From Paramecium octaurelia (Eukaryota > Ciliophora > Oligohymenophorea > Peniculida > Parameciidae): DNA of 64,000 nucleotides. This document shows positions 12,201 to 23,371 of the stretch, one piece after another. The notes beneath the pieces are model-generated. The model made no database searches. It saw only the letters and a list, made by a program, of their open reading frames with translations, and was not told where the DNA came from. Position 1 is the first letter of the stretch; each line of letters begins with the position of its first letter. The stretch is taken from assembly GCA_905182995.1 (NCBI GenBank), contig CAJJDP010000040.1, positions 68,834 through 132,833 of the forward strand. The letters run 5' to 3'. Made by a program: the position numbers and the translations under genes.

Positions 12201-14676
12201 AGAAGAGCATTTCAAACAGATACCCTTTAACCTATTATAATAATAGCCCTTTTGACATTCTCCACAATAATATTAATTAGAAGCTGGTTGAATGCACTTA
12301 TTACAATTGAGCAAATACTGCTGGCAATTATGGATCAAAGTTCCTTTAGAAAAATCATCTGTCGCAGTCTCATAACAAACGGCATTTCCATCGAAATTAA
12401 TGTATTAGTTTAAGCAATTGGTATCTTTTTGTTAAACAATCTCACAAATGCCAGTAACAAAATTAAATTAATAGCCTTGATAACATTAGGCACAACCAGT
12501 GACTAATTGATCCCTGCTAATTTATTTGTTAAAATGAATAAGTGAAATATAGCTTACATCATCCTCATAATATTCGAAACAGAATTTGCACTTCTGAATT
12601 GAACAAGGCAAACAAAGATCTGAATCATAAGATTAAAAGTAGTTATCTTCACATGCATTGCATTTACCATACGGAAATGATAAGCAATTTTTTATTGGTG
12701 ATTATTGAACATCAAAAGAGTTGCATACATATTCTCTAAAATAGAGTAATCCAGCTGAACAACTAAGGAACGGTCTCTTACATTTGCCATCGATGAAATA
12801 ACTTCTGAGTTGACAAATAATGTAAGTTGGATTGGACAAGTGTAAATATTGAGATAAATAGCAACTTGCGAAAAAAGGTAGGGTTAAACATAACTAGCTA
12901 CAATATTCACACAAAATCAGCTCGAAATCTTGAAAAACATAAACATCATATTAATCATCCTAGAAAACCAATAATTACACAAGGTTATCATTAGGTTTGT
13001 ATGGAGAATTATCATCATTCATATCTATTTAAACCTAAGTTTTTAGACATTTTGGCTCGTAAACCCAACTATTAGGATTTGCAAGACAAAGAAAGCATGG
13101 ATATTTTCTATTGACTTTTGGACTAGCATATAGCAATAGAACAAATAAATTACCATTGATAACAAACATTCTCATATTTAAAATATCCAAAGGAGCAAAC
13201 TACATTAGGATATTCGCTATCGTATCTTGGATCAAGAGACAACGGTATTAGTTTCTCTTTTCTTTAAGGATACCCATCGATGCATGAACTAGAACCGACC
13301 TCCAAATATCCAGTTCTGCATAAGCATTGATTGGTTTCCACATAATAATCCCTGTTTCTAGATGCCTAACAACTCAAGCATTAATTTGAATAAGGGCCAA
13401 AACAAGTTAGGCAATTTATATGGCATGATATTGGAAGAGGAGAGGCACTCCCCAACCTTGAATAATACCTTAATTAATTAAATTATCCCTGTGTATTACT
13501 ATAATAGTGGGTTTAATCTTTGATATATCCTCCAAAAAATATAGTTTGATTTGTATCTGAGTATAAGTAAACTTAGTCCAAAATTAACACAACATTGTCT
13601 TGAGGTTGTTAAGGAAATGACAGTGATATAGAAATTTAGTTCTGTCGATAAGCAATAGATAAGTGATGCCACTCATTCAGTGATTTTGGGATTAAAAAAT
13701 GAAGGGGTTTTTGGATTGAGTTAATAGTATTAGTTGAAATTACAGGGAACGTATATGATTGGCAATCTAATTGAATTGAAGTTAAATCTTTATAAATCTA
13801 GTATTATAAGTTAATCAATTCATTTTAATCACCAATATTGGCATTTGGACTTGCTAATATTTTTAGTACATTAACTTTATCATATTCATTAGTCTTATTC
13901 ACCTTAATCCATGTGCCTATTCCAAAGCATTTGTTAATATTGGAAGTAATTTGATGGGTTTCAAAATGTGTCTTATCGAAGGTTCTTAAAGACATAATTT
14001 CATAATAGGAGTTATATGTGCAAGAAATACTCTAAGAACTAAACTTGCTACTCTTATCCAAAACCTGCAATCTGATTGGTCCCTGAAAGAATAAATTGTA
14101 ATACTGCCCAATCTATGATTTATTGATTATTCATACATCTTATGTCTTTCCAGCTTACAATTCCAATTATTCTGATACTTCGATGTTAAATCCTGAATAA
14201 ATTTTGTTTAGGAAATTTGTCATATTCTAATTTTGATAACATGTGACGTTGACTTACTTGAGAGCCATGTTGTTTCTTAATTCCAAGGTGAACCAATTGC
14301 CTTCAATCAACAATGGATCTTGGGGTAATTCAAATAAGCCCAAAGTCCTTGTTTAAGTTACATCATTGATCAAATGCAATTCCATGCATATTTTAAAAGC
14401 TGAATCTATTGTTAGGTAAGCATTGACTGCAATGGATTTATCTGAGGTCAAAGAAAATATAATATATTTATTTTGGTCGGACTGGAAATTGTTGTAATAT
14501 TAGTAGGACAACGGAACGTATTTGAATTCAGCAGTAATATATATATACTGTTGGAGGTAAGTCAAATTTAACTATTAATTGAATTGCTATTGAGTTGGAT
14601 TGAGTGTTTGAGTTATTGTGCTTATGGCTGATCTAACTTCTTAAATCAGGCATAATATCCCAATAAATAGTAACAT
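6274..14676 (-). CDS. Giant receptor-like membrane protein: Cys-rich repeats, beta-helix-like region, C-terminal multi-pass membrane part
   Basis: A continuous minus-strand coding stretch of about 8.4 kb, roughly 2,700 residues. The start at 14676 gives a signal peptide (MLLFIGILCLIQEVRSA). Then come strand-rich ectodomain sequence, cysteine-rich growth-factor-receptor-like repeats (about 13.4-12.0 kb, e.g. CNKCIQPASNQYYCGECQKG), a long stretch of Asn/Ser/Gly-rich short strands like a right-handed beta-helix (about 11.9-8.4 kb, with GGVFYI and GGFLYV steps), a second Cys-rich block (8.2-7.8 kb, CLRCNSAAGYYS), several hydrophobic helices (7.7-6.6 kb) and a basic cytoplasmic tail ending at TGA 6274-6276. 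Similar architectures are common in Paramecium and Tetrahymena and are of unknown function. Internal introns were not all resolved, and the one-gene model is an inference. Confidence 0.7.
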
Positions 14677-15169
14677 ATTTTGGATTTATTTTATTAATGA
14701 GCACTAAATAAATGATATTTAATAGTGAATTCATAATTTGTTGTTTGAATCAAATATTAAATTTTTGAGTAATACAAAATGCCAATAAGTTAAATTATTA
14801 AATATATTGAATTTTAAATGGAAAAAGCAATTATATTTTGGAGAATTCATCATATAGATTAATTACTTAGTTTATTATTTATTGATTATTATTCATTCCT
14901 TATAGAGAATTAAAATAACCCCATTAATTTGAAATAAGAATAATGGTAAAAATAACAACAAATAATTAAAATTAAATCTGACTTACTTTACACATTAGTA
15001 TAGATCTTTTTGATGGTATTAACTTTTGAAGATCCTTTTAGAAAACAACCTAAATGGAAACCATTCAGCTCTAACTCTCTTTATCTGTAATTTCTTAATT
15101 TACTATGCTAAATTAACATCATAGTGGTTTATTCGTATATTTTTATTGTAATTAATATAAATAAAAATT
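14677..15169. other. AT-rich intergenic region
   Basis: About 490 bp upstream of the giant receptor gene (divergent from the next small gene). An ATG at 15013 opens a frame (MVLTFEDPFRKQPKWKPF) that is protein-like for about 20 codons, but it cannot be joined cleanly to anything downstream. I see no RNA gene or repeat here. Confidence 0.4.
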
Positions 15170-15454
15170 ATGTAAAAATTCTCTAATTCCTTTCTTAGAT
15201 TAGCAAAGGTCTATACGAGAATCAGTGGTTGTGGCAATTGTCACTGCTGCCAAAATAAGGATTGTAAAAATAATAAAAACAGCGAACAGATTCCAATCAC
15301 TAAAAAATACTCTCATTTGATCAATTACAAAGAGACTGATTAAGTCACAGAAATCCTAACTGAAGTTACGCAAAATACTGACAATAAGGAGTTTGAAAAA
15401 GGCAATCAACCTTTTTAAACATTTAATAAGAAGAATATTAACAAAAGAGTTTGA
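15170..15454 (+). CDS. Small Cys-rich/charged protein, uncharacterised
   Basis: ATG 15170 to TGA 15452-15454, 94 residues, no intron. After a short basic N-terminus there is a tight cysteine cluster (CGNCHCCQNKDC) that could bind metal or be acylated, then a polar Lys/Glu/Thr/Gln-rich tail. Three frames are open in part of this stretch, so the choice rests on composition and the long continuation of this frame. Family unknown. Confidence 0.45.
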
Positions 15455-15557
15455 ATTAATTTAATTTATGAAATTATTATACGATAAAGCATTGTTGTTG
15501 CATTCTAGAAATGTATTAATTCTATAAATTAAAGTAAGTATATTATATAAATAAAAT

Positions 15558-15971
15558 TCATTAAGATGAGCAGAGAGAATCTAGGAATTCCTTTTGAGCT
15601 GAACTGAGCTTTGCTGAGCAATTAATCATCTCTTTATATTTGTCTGGAGCGATTAAACAAAATGAGACTGATTTTCGAATACTTGAGGTCTATACAAGTT
15701 GAGAATTGTGATTTGATTTGAGAATGCTTTTAATGGTGACACTCTAATCAAGTTTTTTGATCATAGAGTATTTGGATTAGTTAGAATTCTCTTAAATCTC
15801 TTCAAATGAATGACTTGTTAGTTATATTTCATCATCTGAGCATACTGATTCATCTATTATTTTTTGTATTTCCTTCTTCTATTAGTTACTTTATTTCAAT
15901 TCTTAACCCACTTCCTCGTTTAAGTTGATATCATTAGTAGTAATAGGGATTTTTAGGCAAGTTGATCCCAT
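15558..15971 (-). CDS. N-myristoylated small protein with SILK and RVxF motifs (candidate PP1 regulator)
   Basis: Single exon, 137 residues. The N-terminus MGSTCLK fits an N-myristoylation site with a nearby cysteine for palmitoylation, so membrane attachment is likely. The rest is polar and probably disordered. Two short motifs used by protein phosphatase 1 partners appear in the usual order and spacing: IKSILK (residues 80-85, SILK type) and RKSVSF (99-104, RVxF type; also a basic-residue-directed phosphosite at the serine). Known PP1 inhibitors and targeting subunits carry this pair. Motif matching by eye in a 137-residue protein can be chance, so the function is inference; the gene itself is well supported. 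Confidence 0.65.
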
Positions 15972-16375
15972 TTTTGGTAATTTAATTACAAATTGATGCA
16001 AACTCTTTAAATGCTATTAATACTCAAAGACCTAATAAATTCTGATTCCTATTTGAGACTATGCAATAATATTGAATATTCTATGATTTATATAATTAGA
16101 TTTACTTTGATACCTTTTAGTAAAACCTATTGAAGTAAGTCATCATCATGAAATTGTTTAGTATTACAGAACTCTAAGGCCTTTTCAAATTAGGAAAAAA
16201 AAAATACTTAATGAAAAACTCATAAGGAAACTGAGAAAAAAACAAATTCTATAAATAAATCTCAAAATCGTAATTGAATGATATACTTAGAGTAGTCAAA
16301 TTTTAACTACAAACTCTTAGATCAACTACTTTAGATATAATAATAGTGTTGATTGTCACTAGCAAATCATTTAAG
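15972..16375. other. AT-rich intergenic region
   Basis: About 400 bp upstream of the myristoylated protein gene; contains a run of nine A residues near 16196. No coding frame, RNA gene or repeat is convincing. Confidence 0.4.
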
Positions 16376-16879
16376 AATTTTAATTAATCTTATATTCCAA
16401 TTAATACAATTAAAGTGTTAGAGAAGAATTCATATTATTTACTATTTCTTTCTGAGTGGAAGTTTAGAAGATTAAACTAAAGGAACAGATTTAAATGTTA
16501 AAGATATAGGAAAGTATAGAGAGCACAAAATTAGACTTTGGTAATTGTTTAGAAATGCAATACTAAATAAATCCCCAGAGGAGTTTAAATTCAAGAAAGA
16601 TTAGTAAAACTAATTATCAATATTCTCAGGTTTATTTGTGATGAACAAAAAATTATCCAAAAAGTAAGTTATTTGAACCAAACCTAAGGAGGGTTATTTG
16701 AGAAACAAAATGTTATTGGATCTAGCTCTAGCTTTCATGTTCAGAAAATTTTCATACAATTTGGATTCTTGTAAAGCCTGGCAAAGAGTGACCCTCAAGT
16801 TGTTATGATTTAAGGTTACTCTCTGTATCTTGATTTGATGGATTAGAAGTCTTTCATCCTAGGTTCATTTGAAATTTGA
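16376..16879 (+). pseudogene. Unresolved coding-like segment (gene with unclear exons, or pseudogene)
   Basis: Protein-like sequence appears in two different plus frames: LEDQTKGTDLNVKDIGKYRE followed by RLWQLFRNAILNKSPEEF (about 16450-16640), then EKQNVIGSSSSFHVQKIF and QSLAKSDPQVVMIQGYSL up to a TGA near 16879. No GTA..TAG intron of suitable length links them and no good start codon is in frame. It may be an unusual gene model or a frameshifted relic; no family recognised. Confidence 0.3.
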
Positions 16880-16950
16880 TCTTATGTTTTGCTATTTCTC
16901 ATTTGTTTATTACAAAATTGGTTTATCAATATTATATTAATATTGTTTAA

Positions 16951-17640
16951 ATGATAAGAAATATCTTGATACGAGGAAAAAGTGTTCCGTTTTTAAAAGG
17001 AGAGAATGTTTTGATGGATCATTTCAATAAGGTGGAGTAGGCGAAGAAATTTTAAAATTATTTAAACTCCTGGGAACAGTCAAACGTTGAAGTCAAATAA
17101 ATAGAGGTATCTTACGTGTACATGTTTGGATAAAATGTTGGTTTTGTCAATTTAGTGGTTGATGCATATTTGAATGGAATCAGGTTGCCAGGCTTCGTAT
17201 TTCTGAGAGGGGATGCAGTGGCAATTCTCTTGTTAGTCAATAAGAAGATGGTGCTTACATAACAGTTTAGAGTACCTGTGGGTAAATTTACAAGAGAAGC
17301 ACCTGCTGGTATGATGGACGAGCAAGGAGACTTTGGAGGAGTGGCAGCAAAGGAGATCAAAGAGGAAACAGGAATCAGCATTTAGCATAATGAGATGCAT
17401 TATTTATAGGATATGCTCGTATCTCCAGGAGGAAGTGACGAAGTGATTCATTTGTTTGTTGTAGAGAAGAATATGGAATAGGCACAATTGGATGAGTTGT
17501 GTTAGAAGACACATGGAGAAGAAGGGGAAGGAGAATAAATAAAGTTGGTGATCCAAGATTTTACATGGGAAAATGTATTAAAGACTTAGGATTCTAAATT
17601 GATAGCAGCTGCAGCAGCGTATTATAGTAAAAAATAATGA
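16951..17640 (+). CDS. Nudix hydrolase, ADP-sugar diphosphatase type
   Basis: Single exon of 229 residues from ATG 16951 to TGA 17638-17640. The Nudix box is present: APAGMMDEQGDFGGVAAKEI running into KEETGI (residues about 130-155), with the paired glutamates that bind Mg2+. Downstream SPGGSDEVIHLFVVEK and a conserved Glu/Gly loop before IKLVIQDF are the pattern of plant NUDX14-like ADP-sugar (ADP-ribose or ADP-glucose) diphosphatases, which cut the pyrophosphate to AMP and a sugar phosphate. The box has Lys in place of the usual Arg, a mild change. Cytosolic; no signal peptide or membrane segment. Confidence 0.85.
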
Positions 17641-18268
17641 AACATATATCATATTAATTAAATATGAAATTATTTGATCTAAATAAGACAATCTAATACT
17701 ATTTTTAGTTCAATTTATTTATATTATAATGTATTGATAATCAAAACTAATTGAATTAAATTATTAAATATATATCACATCTATCCAGTATTGTTAGTAC
17801 GTTATTTGATATCACTAGATATCAATTAAGAACAGAACATTTAAATTTGAAAGTAATCAATAAAATATATGTTCTTATTATGAGTATGGTGTAAATTCAC
17901 TTGTAAAGAAGGGAACTCACTTTAATATAGTTAAATTTTAAATGTACTGATCCATCTAAATAAGCATGAAATTATACTTAAAATAGTTTTTATATTTCTG
18001 ATTAATTTATTATTGAACCTAAAGGGAAAAAACAGGATATGGATAGGGGAGATAGGGTTAATTTATATTTTGGTATAATTTTAAGTTATCAAAGACTAAT
18101 AGATGATAAGAAATATTTTAATAAAGTTAATCACTAGATCCAAATATCTTACCAGTTCTATTTCATATAACAATATATTAAAAATCCACTCATTATTAGA
18201 CCCATATTCTTAAATGAATCAATAATTGATCATCTGATTTGAATGATGGAACAAATTAGTTTTATTGA
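17641..18268. other. AT-rich intergenic region
   Basis: About 630 bp without a convincing gene. There is a short purine-rich island near 18035-18057 (ggatagggga type) in otherwise AT-rich sequence. No RNA gene, repeat array or transposon ends were seen. Confidence 0.45.
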
Positions 18269-18649
18269 ATGATTTAGGCTTCTATGATATCATTCCTTTC
18301 AATTGAAGAGCTGAGAACATTTTTGTACTTGTTGTATTATTTTTGCCAACAACTCATACACAAAATCTTCAAAGGAGGTGCTAAATTATAGGTTGAAATC
18401 TCTGTTAATTTAATTGAGTTTTTCATCTTTTTAGAAGGCGATTTGAATTTCAAAACTTTGCCTAGTGATTTATGTTCATTTAATGAATCAATCATAAAAA
18501 TATCTCCATATTTTTATTATTTCAAATAAATGATTGGTTTATTAATTATGGTGTCAAGAAATAAATTAATCGAAATTGTAAATAGAGACAAAAATGTTTC
18601 AGACTTTAAATTGAATTAATCTATTAGTCAAGACATTAAAAGTGAATGA
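18269..18649 (+). CDS. Uncharacterised helical protein
   Basis: ATG 18269 to TGA 18647-18649, 126 residues without introns. It is rich in hydrophobic helices (ELRTFLYLLYYFCQQL, VNLIEFFIFLEGDLNF, YFKQMIGLLIMVSR) with acidic/basic balance typical of a soluble helical-repeat fragment rather than a membrane protein. It may be the first part of a gene continuing into the next coding stretch, but no clean intron joins them. Family unknown. Confidence 0.5.
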
Positions 18650-18674
18650 TCACTGATGTTATAATTTTATTTAA

Positions 18675-18896
18675 ATGTAGAGCAATGATGGTGAATTGGC
18701 TTGACTAAATTTATAAGAATTGGTAAAAACTATTGAATTTCTCCAAAAAGAGAGCATTTAGACAGATCTGAGTAGATACGAAGTTTTCTCACTGACCATT
18801 AGAATTTAAGAAGTTCTGCATAATATTTAATTTAATTATAATGGCAACACACAAGAAATAAGTTAATTCTCTCTTTAACGTCCGCTTTTTTCCTGA
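18675..18896 (+). CDS. Small helical protein or downstream exon (tentative)
   Basis: ATG 18675, a 27-nt GTG..AAG intron at 18691-18717 that removes an in-frame TGA, then ELVKTIEFLQKESIQTDLS and YEVFSLTIRIQEVLHN, with TGA at 18894-18896 inside the start of the next gene. The helical character is like that of the preceding gene and the two may belong together. Confidence 0.35.
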
Positions 18897-19407
18897 AAAA
18901 CCTCCATCGAATAATGTAGTCAAGGCACGAAGCCCTGTTATTTATCCAACTCACAGATTATAATAATAGCGAATGGCGACAATAAATCTGAATTAATAGA
19001 ATTAGGAGGCACCACTGAAAAAACCTCAATTATCGCGTTGTGGGAGCATGGGGATGTAAACAGAAGTGCCATGCTCGGAAACTTTAACAAAACTGTTGGA
19101 AATAGAAAATGACATTCAATCTACTGAAGTGGAGACTATAAGCATCGACAAATTGCAGAAGTGGAGGAAAGCTTTGGTGGATCAATGTGAACAGATGGAG
19201 GAGTAAGTGGAGAAGCAGGATAAGGATGGTCATAAATATGCATTCAAGGTGGTGCCTCATACTCAGATGATAGAAAAGAGGATAGCGGAGGAAATTCAAA
19301 ATCGAGAAAAATTATAGGCTCAGACTTCTCAGATGATTAAATATTAAGAATAAGAAATTAATTAATTACTTTAAAAGATCTAGGCGTTGCAAGAGTCCTT
19401 GAAGTGA
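18841..19407 (+). CDS. Coiled-coil protein, uncharacterised
   Basis: Single exon, 188 residues (ATG 18841, TGA 19405-19407). The N-terminal third is basic and Pro/Asn-rich (FFPEKPPSNNVVKARSPV); the rest is strongly helical and charged with heptad-like spacing (ETLTKLLEIENDIQSTEVET, then a Glu/Gln/Lys-rich tail). A structural or scaffold role is plausible; no family recognised. Confidence 0.7.
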
Positions 19408-19521
19408 TGATATATTCTTATTTTTTATGTAATTTATATTTTTTCAAGGATTATCATAAAAATAATTTTTAAATTTATGTAAGCTTTATCTCTTTAGAAG
19501 CTTGTGTATTCAGCACAATAA

Positions 19522-21694
19522 ATGGCTTAGAAGGAACATTTTGCTGGTAGTTGGGATGCCCTGGTAGATATGTTCGACAAACGTCTCCAACTCTACAAAT
19601 ACAACCGAGTTGCCATAATAACTGAATGTAAACCAACCATAGGTGTTGAGTTTTATCCTGCTATTAAAAATGAGAAGGATCTTTTGAATCACATCATGCG
19701 ACTTCACCTCTATTTGCCCTAGGTTTTTTTTAATTAGGCCTAATTTTACGAGTTTAGCACAGCTCTTGATGACCGGAATATATTCGATAGAAGGAATGTA
19801 GGGTATTTTGTTATTCTCATTGAAGTTCTCTTTTGGGCATGGCCTTTATGGGAATCGTCGGCTTCTTAGCCTTGGGTTTCACGATCATGGGCATGATAGC
19901 GGGAGGAGTTCTCGGAGTTATGCTTGGTAGATATGCAGGTCGCCGTATGAAGAAGACATTTACATCCCAGAAGGTCTTATTGGAGTTTGACATCTATTCG
20001 ATCAGATTACGTTGCTTTATCAAATGGGCAGAGGAGAGAGGTAAGACCTACAGATGCAATGTCAATTTTGTAAGGTTCATAGCAGAAAAGTTGTTATTGG
20101 AGACAAAGACTGCTTTGCATTACAAATAATTCAATGCTGATCAGTAGAAATAAGCAAGAAAAATCATACTTAAAGTAGCTGAACTCTTCAAAGAGAAACA
20201 TTTCATACACGCTCTCATTCTGTCTCTAAAAATGTCTCACGAATACTTACGCATCCTGAAGTTATTGAGTGAAAACAGTGAATTGAATCGTGGAGACATT
20301 GAAGAATTTCAGCACTTCAAAAGTTTTAGATCTGAACTTGAGGTTTGTTTAATGAAGGCCATAGACAATGTATTGAGGCCATTGGTTAGGTTGCTGGAAG
20401 ACTCAGATCCAAAATTTAAAGTACTGTAATAGATAAGGGACTAAGCCAAAAGTTTCCTAATTCAAAAGGAAATCGTTCAATTGACTAAGCAATTCCCAGA
20501 TCCACAAATGAGGATTACCTATATTAAGATGTTGGCTGAGAAGATGAAACTACCAATAAAAAATGACAGTATAATTTCATATTTGAAGAAACAACATTTC
20601 AGAGATATTGAACAAATTGGCATTGTAATAGATCAGCATGCTGACTAACAAATAGAATAACAGTAGGGAGGAGAACTTAAGTAAATCGAACTGAAGATTA
20701 TTCAAGAAGAGAATGATCAAAATATGTCTCCTAAACATTAATTGAAATCTCAATTGTCAGCTGGTAGTGAATCTGAGTTTTAACCACTACAAGAGGAGTA
20801 TCCAAAATCAGCACAAAAACAATAAGAACTATAATTAAAAATAACTCAACATCCAAATTTGGTGTTCATAGATTCTAAAGAAGGAGACTTGGTTGTCCAA
20901 AATTCTCTGGCCTAATCTTTGAGTTCAGCTGATATCAAGCAAATCCTTGAACCTGAGTAGCAAATCTCTTTGAAACATCACTAATCAGTTGAAATCAATC
21001 AATAACTTGTATAATACTCTGAGGAGACAACCAAAAAGTTTGATCTCTTTTTCCAATTTTTTGAGGAATCAACGGACACTTGGGAATGTGTTACCACTAA
21101 AGAAGACATCTACATATACAAATCAATGAAGCCGGGTTGTGGTAGTGTCTTTCTCAAAGGTCATTCATTTATATACGGTCACGATTAATAGGTGGTCTTC
21201 AATGCAGTGTACTAGAAGGAATTTAGGACAAAGTGGGATAAAATCATGCAGAAGTTCAATATAGTAAGACATGAACGAGAAGACATCGATATCATGTATT
21301 ATGTTGTGGTTCCTCCAATACCAATAGTGAGCACAAGAGAATGGCTGTAAAGGAGAGTATTGAGATATGACTTTCCATATAAGGGACAAATTTGTCTGCT
21401 GTTCTACTCAGTAGATCTGCCAGAATTTCCAATTTCAAAGAATCCCGTGCGAGCGCATACTGAAATTGCTGGTATGTTGAATTTACTTTATTTTAAGGTT
21501 ATGTATTTGAGAACACTTCCTCTGGCACTAAAATTACGTTTGTCTCTAATAATGATATCAAAGGCTCAATTCCTAAATTGTTGGTTAATCATGCTAGTGC
21601 AAAGGGTCCATTTGGGTGGTTTGGCAATTTGCGCAAGGCTTGTGATTTATACAGAAAACACAATGGTGATCTCAGTAGAATAGTTATATCATGA
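19522..21694 (+). CDS. START lipid-binding domain protein with glycine-zipper hairpin
   Basis: Introns 19803-19825 (23 nt) and 21472-21497 (26 nt) give 707 residues. Near the N-terminus a Gly-rich hydrophobic hairpin (about residues 95-130; GMAFMGIVGFLALGFTIMGM, then GGVLGVMLGRYAGRR) suggests membrane insertion. A helical middle and a Gln/Ser-rich linker follow. The C-terminal about 220 residues form a START domain: an N-terminal segment DTWECVTTKEDIYIYKSMKP, the core with WDKIMQKFNIVRHERED and IDIMYYVVVPPIPIVSTREW, then NPVRAHTEIAGYVFENTSSG and a last helix. START domains bind and move lipids or sterols in a closed pocket. The ligand cannot be guessed. It may tether to one membrane and exchange lipid with another. 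Confidence 0.8.
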
Positions 21695-21767
21695 ATAAAT
21701 ATATAATCAGTTATTATTTGTTGTGATTCCCTCATTAATTATAATATAAATTTGCTGTTAAATTTTT

Positions 21768-22801
21768 ATGTGGTAAACTGCAAACTCAGTTCTATCGATT
21801 ATTACAAATACTTACGAAAACACAAGAGGAGTGGAATGTTTGGACAAGAAACCTCAAATCTAGGACTCCATAGATGAAGAAACTCGAAATAATTATAGTG
21901 AGAATGAGGATTTCAATCAGGCAGATAAAGGTATTGATCATGTCTAAATTAGAATTCGATCCTACTTAATGGAGTTTAAGAAACTTTGAAATGGGTAGGT
22001 ACCTCGGAAATGGCAAATTTGGACATGTTTACTTAGCGAGGTATTCATTCTTTTATATCCGATTAGGGAGCGTGAAAGTAAATTCATCCTGGCTTTGAAA
22101 GTGATAAGCAAAAGACAACTCAATCTCTGTTAATTGACTGGATCTCTAACCAGAGAAGTAGAAATACTCACACATCTCAAACATCCAAATATTATTAGTT
22201 TTTATGGCTTCTTTTAAACAGAAAAACGTGTTTACTTGATGCTAGAATGGGCTCCATTGGGAGACTTGTATGGTTTAATGAAGAAGTAATAGAATAAGAG
22301 GTTCAACGAAAAAATGGCATCAAATATTATCAAGCAAATAACTATGGCTATTGGATATATGCATTCAATGAATGTGATACATAGAGATTTGAAACCTGAA
22401 AACATTTTGTGTTTCAATGACGATGTGTTCAAGATTTCAGATTTCGGTTGGAGTGTTCACACACCATCCAATCGAAGGAAAACACTATGTGGTACATTAG
22501 ACTACTTATGTCCAGAAATGATTAATTATCAACCTCATGATAATAGAGTGGATGTATGGACTATTGGAGTGTTAGCATATGAATTAGTAGTTGGTAATTA
22601 TTTAGATTATGAATAGGGAGACCGCCTTTTGAATCTCACAATGAGAATGACACAAAAAGAAAGATCTAACATTTGTAATACCAATTTCCGTAGTGGAGTA
22701 GCTCAGATTTTCAGAATTTCGTAAAGGGAATCCTTCAACACGATTGCAATAAGAGACCCACAATCTAATAGATTTTAAATCATCCATGGATTGCTTAATG
22801 A
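21768..22801 (+). CDS. Aurora-type serine/threonine protein kinase
   Basis: Four exons (introns 21931-21952, 22041-22066, 22594-22616) give 320 residues. The kinase domain begins FEMGRYLGNGKFGHVYLA (Gly loop), with the ALKVISK lysine, HRDLKPENIL catalytic loop, and an activation segment DFGWSVHTPSNRRKTLCGTL followed by DYLCPEMI. DFGWSVH and RRKTLCGTLDYL are the Aurora family signature, including the activating threonine. Aurora kinases act on chromosomes and spindle or at basal bodies. The short acidic N-terminus lacks clear A- or D-box motifs. It lies 73 bp after the START gene and 47 bp before AP-2 sigma. Confidence 0.92.
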
Positions 22802-22848
22802 ATTACTAATATATATTATAATAATTAAATAAATAAATTTGAAAAATC

Positions 22849-23358
22849 ATGGTATGAATATATATAGTTATTCATTTCAGATTAGATTCATCTTGTTGTA
22901 GAATAGATAGGGGAAGACGAGACTTTCGAAATGGTATGTGTATTATGATGATGCTGAGAAAGTAAAATTGCAAAATGAAGTTCATCGATTAATAGTTTGT
23001 CGAGACACTAAGCACACTAACTTTTTGGAAGTATTGAGAATTTCATCATAATTAGTTTAGGAATTATAAAATCATCTACAAAAGATATGCAGGATTGTTT
23101 TTTGCCTTGTGTGTTGATGTGAGTGACAATGAATTAACAATGCTAGAATTGATACATTTGTATGTCGAGGTATTAGACAAATACTTTGGAAATGTTTGTG
23201 AATTGGACATAGTCTTCAATTTCAATAAAGTAAATTAATGACTCTACTATTGCAAGGCATACTCTATTTTAGATGAAATGATTGTCGGAGGTGAGATTGT
23301 CGAAACTTCAAAGCAAGTCATAATTAATGCAGTCAAGAATATTGAATTATTAGATTGA
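22849..23358 (+). CDS. AP2S1: AP-2 adaptor complex sigma subunit
   Basis: Introns 22852-22880, 23031-23055 and 23230-23256 give exactly 142 residues, the family length. The first exon is the ATG alone; splicing yields [20 protein letters not shown], then [55 protein letters not shown] and [15 protein letters not shown], a residue-by-residue match to sigma-2 adaptin. It is the small core subunit of the clathrin adaptor that recognises dileucine cargo at the plasma membrane. The stop lies 13 bp from that of the convergent ankyrin gene. Confidence 0.93.
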
Positions 23359-23371
23359 TACATTATATATA

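Noticed and set aside
15013-15120. ATG at 15013 with about 20 protein-like codons as first exon of the 15.2-kb gene
   Set aside because: No combination of normal-size introns places it in frame with the downstream exon, and the downstream gene has its own start at 15170.
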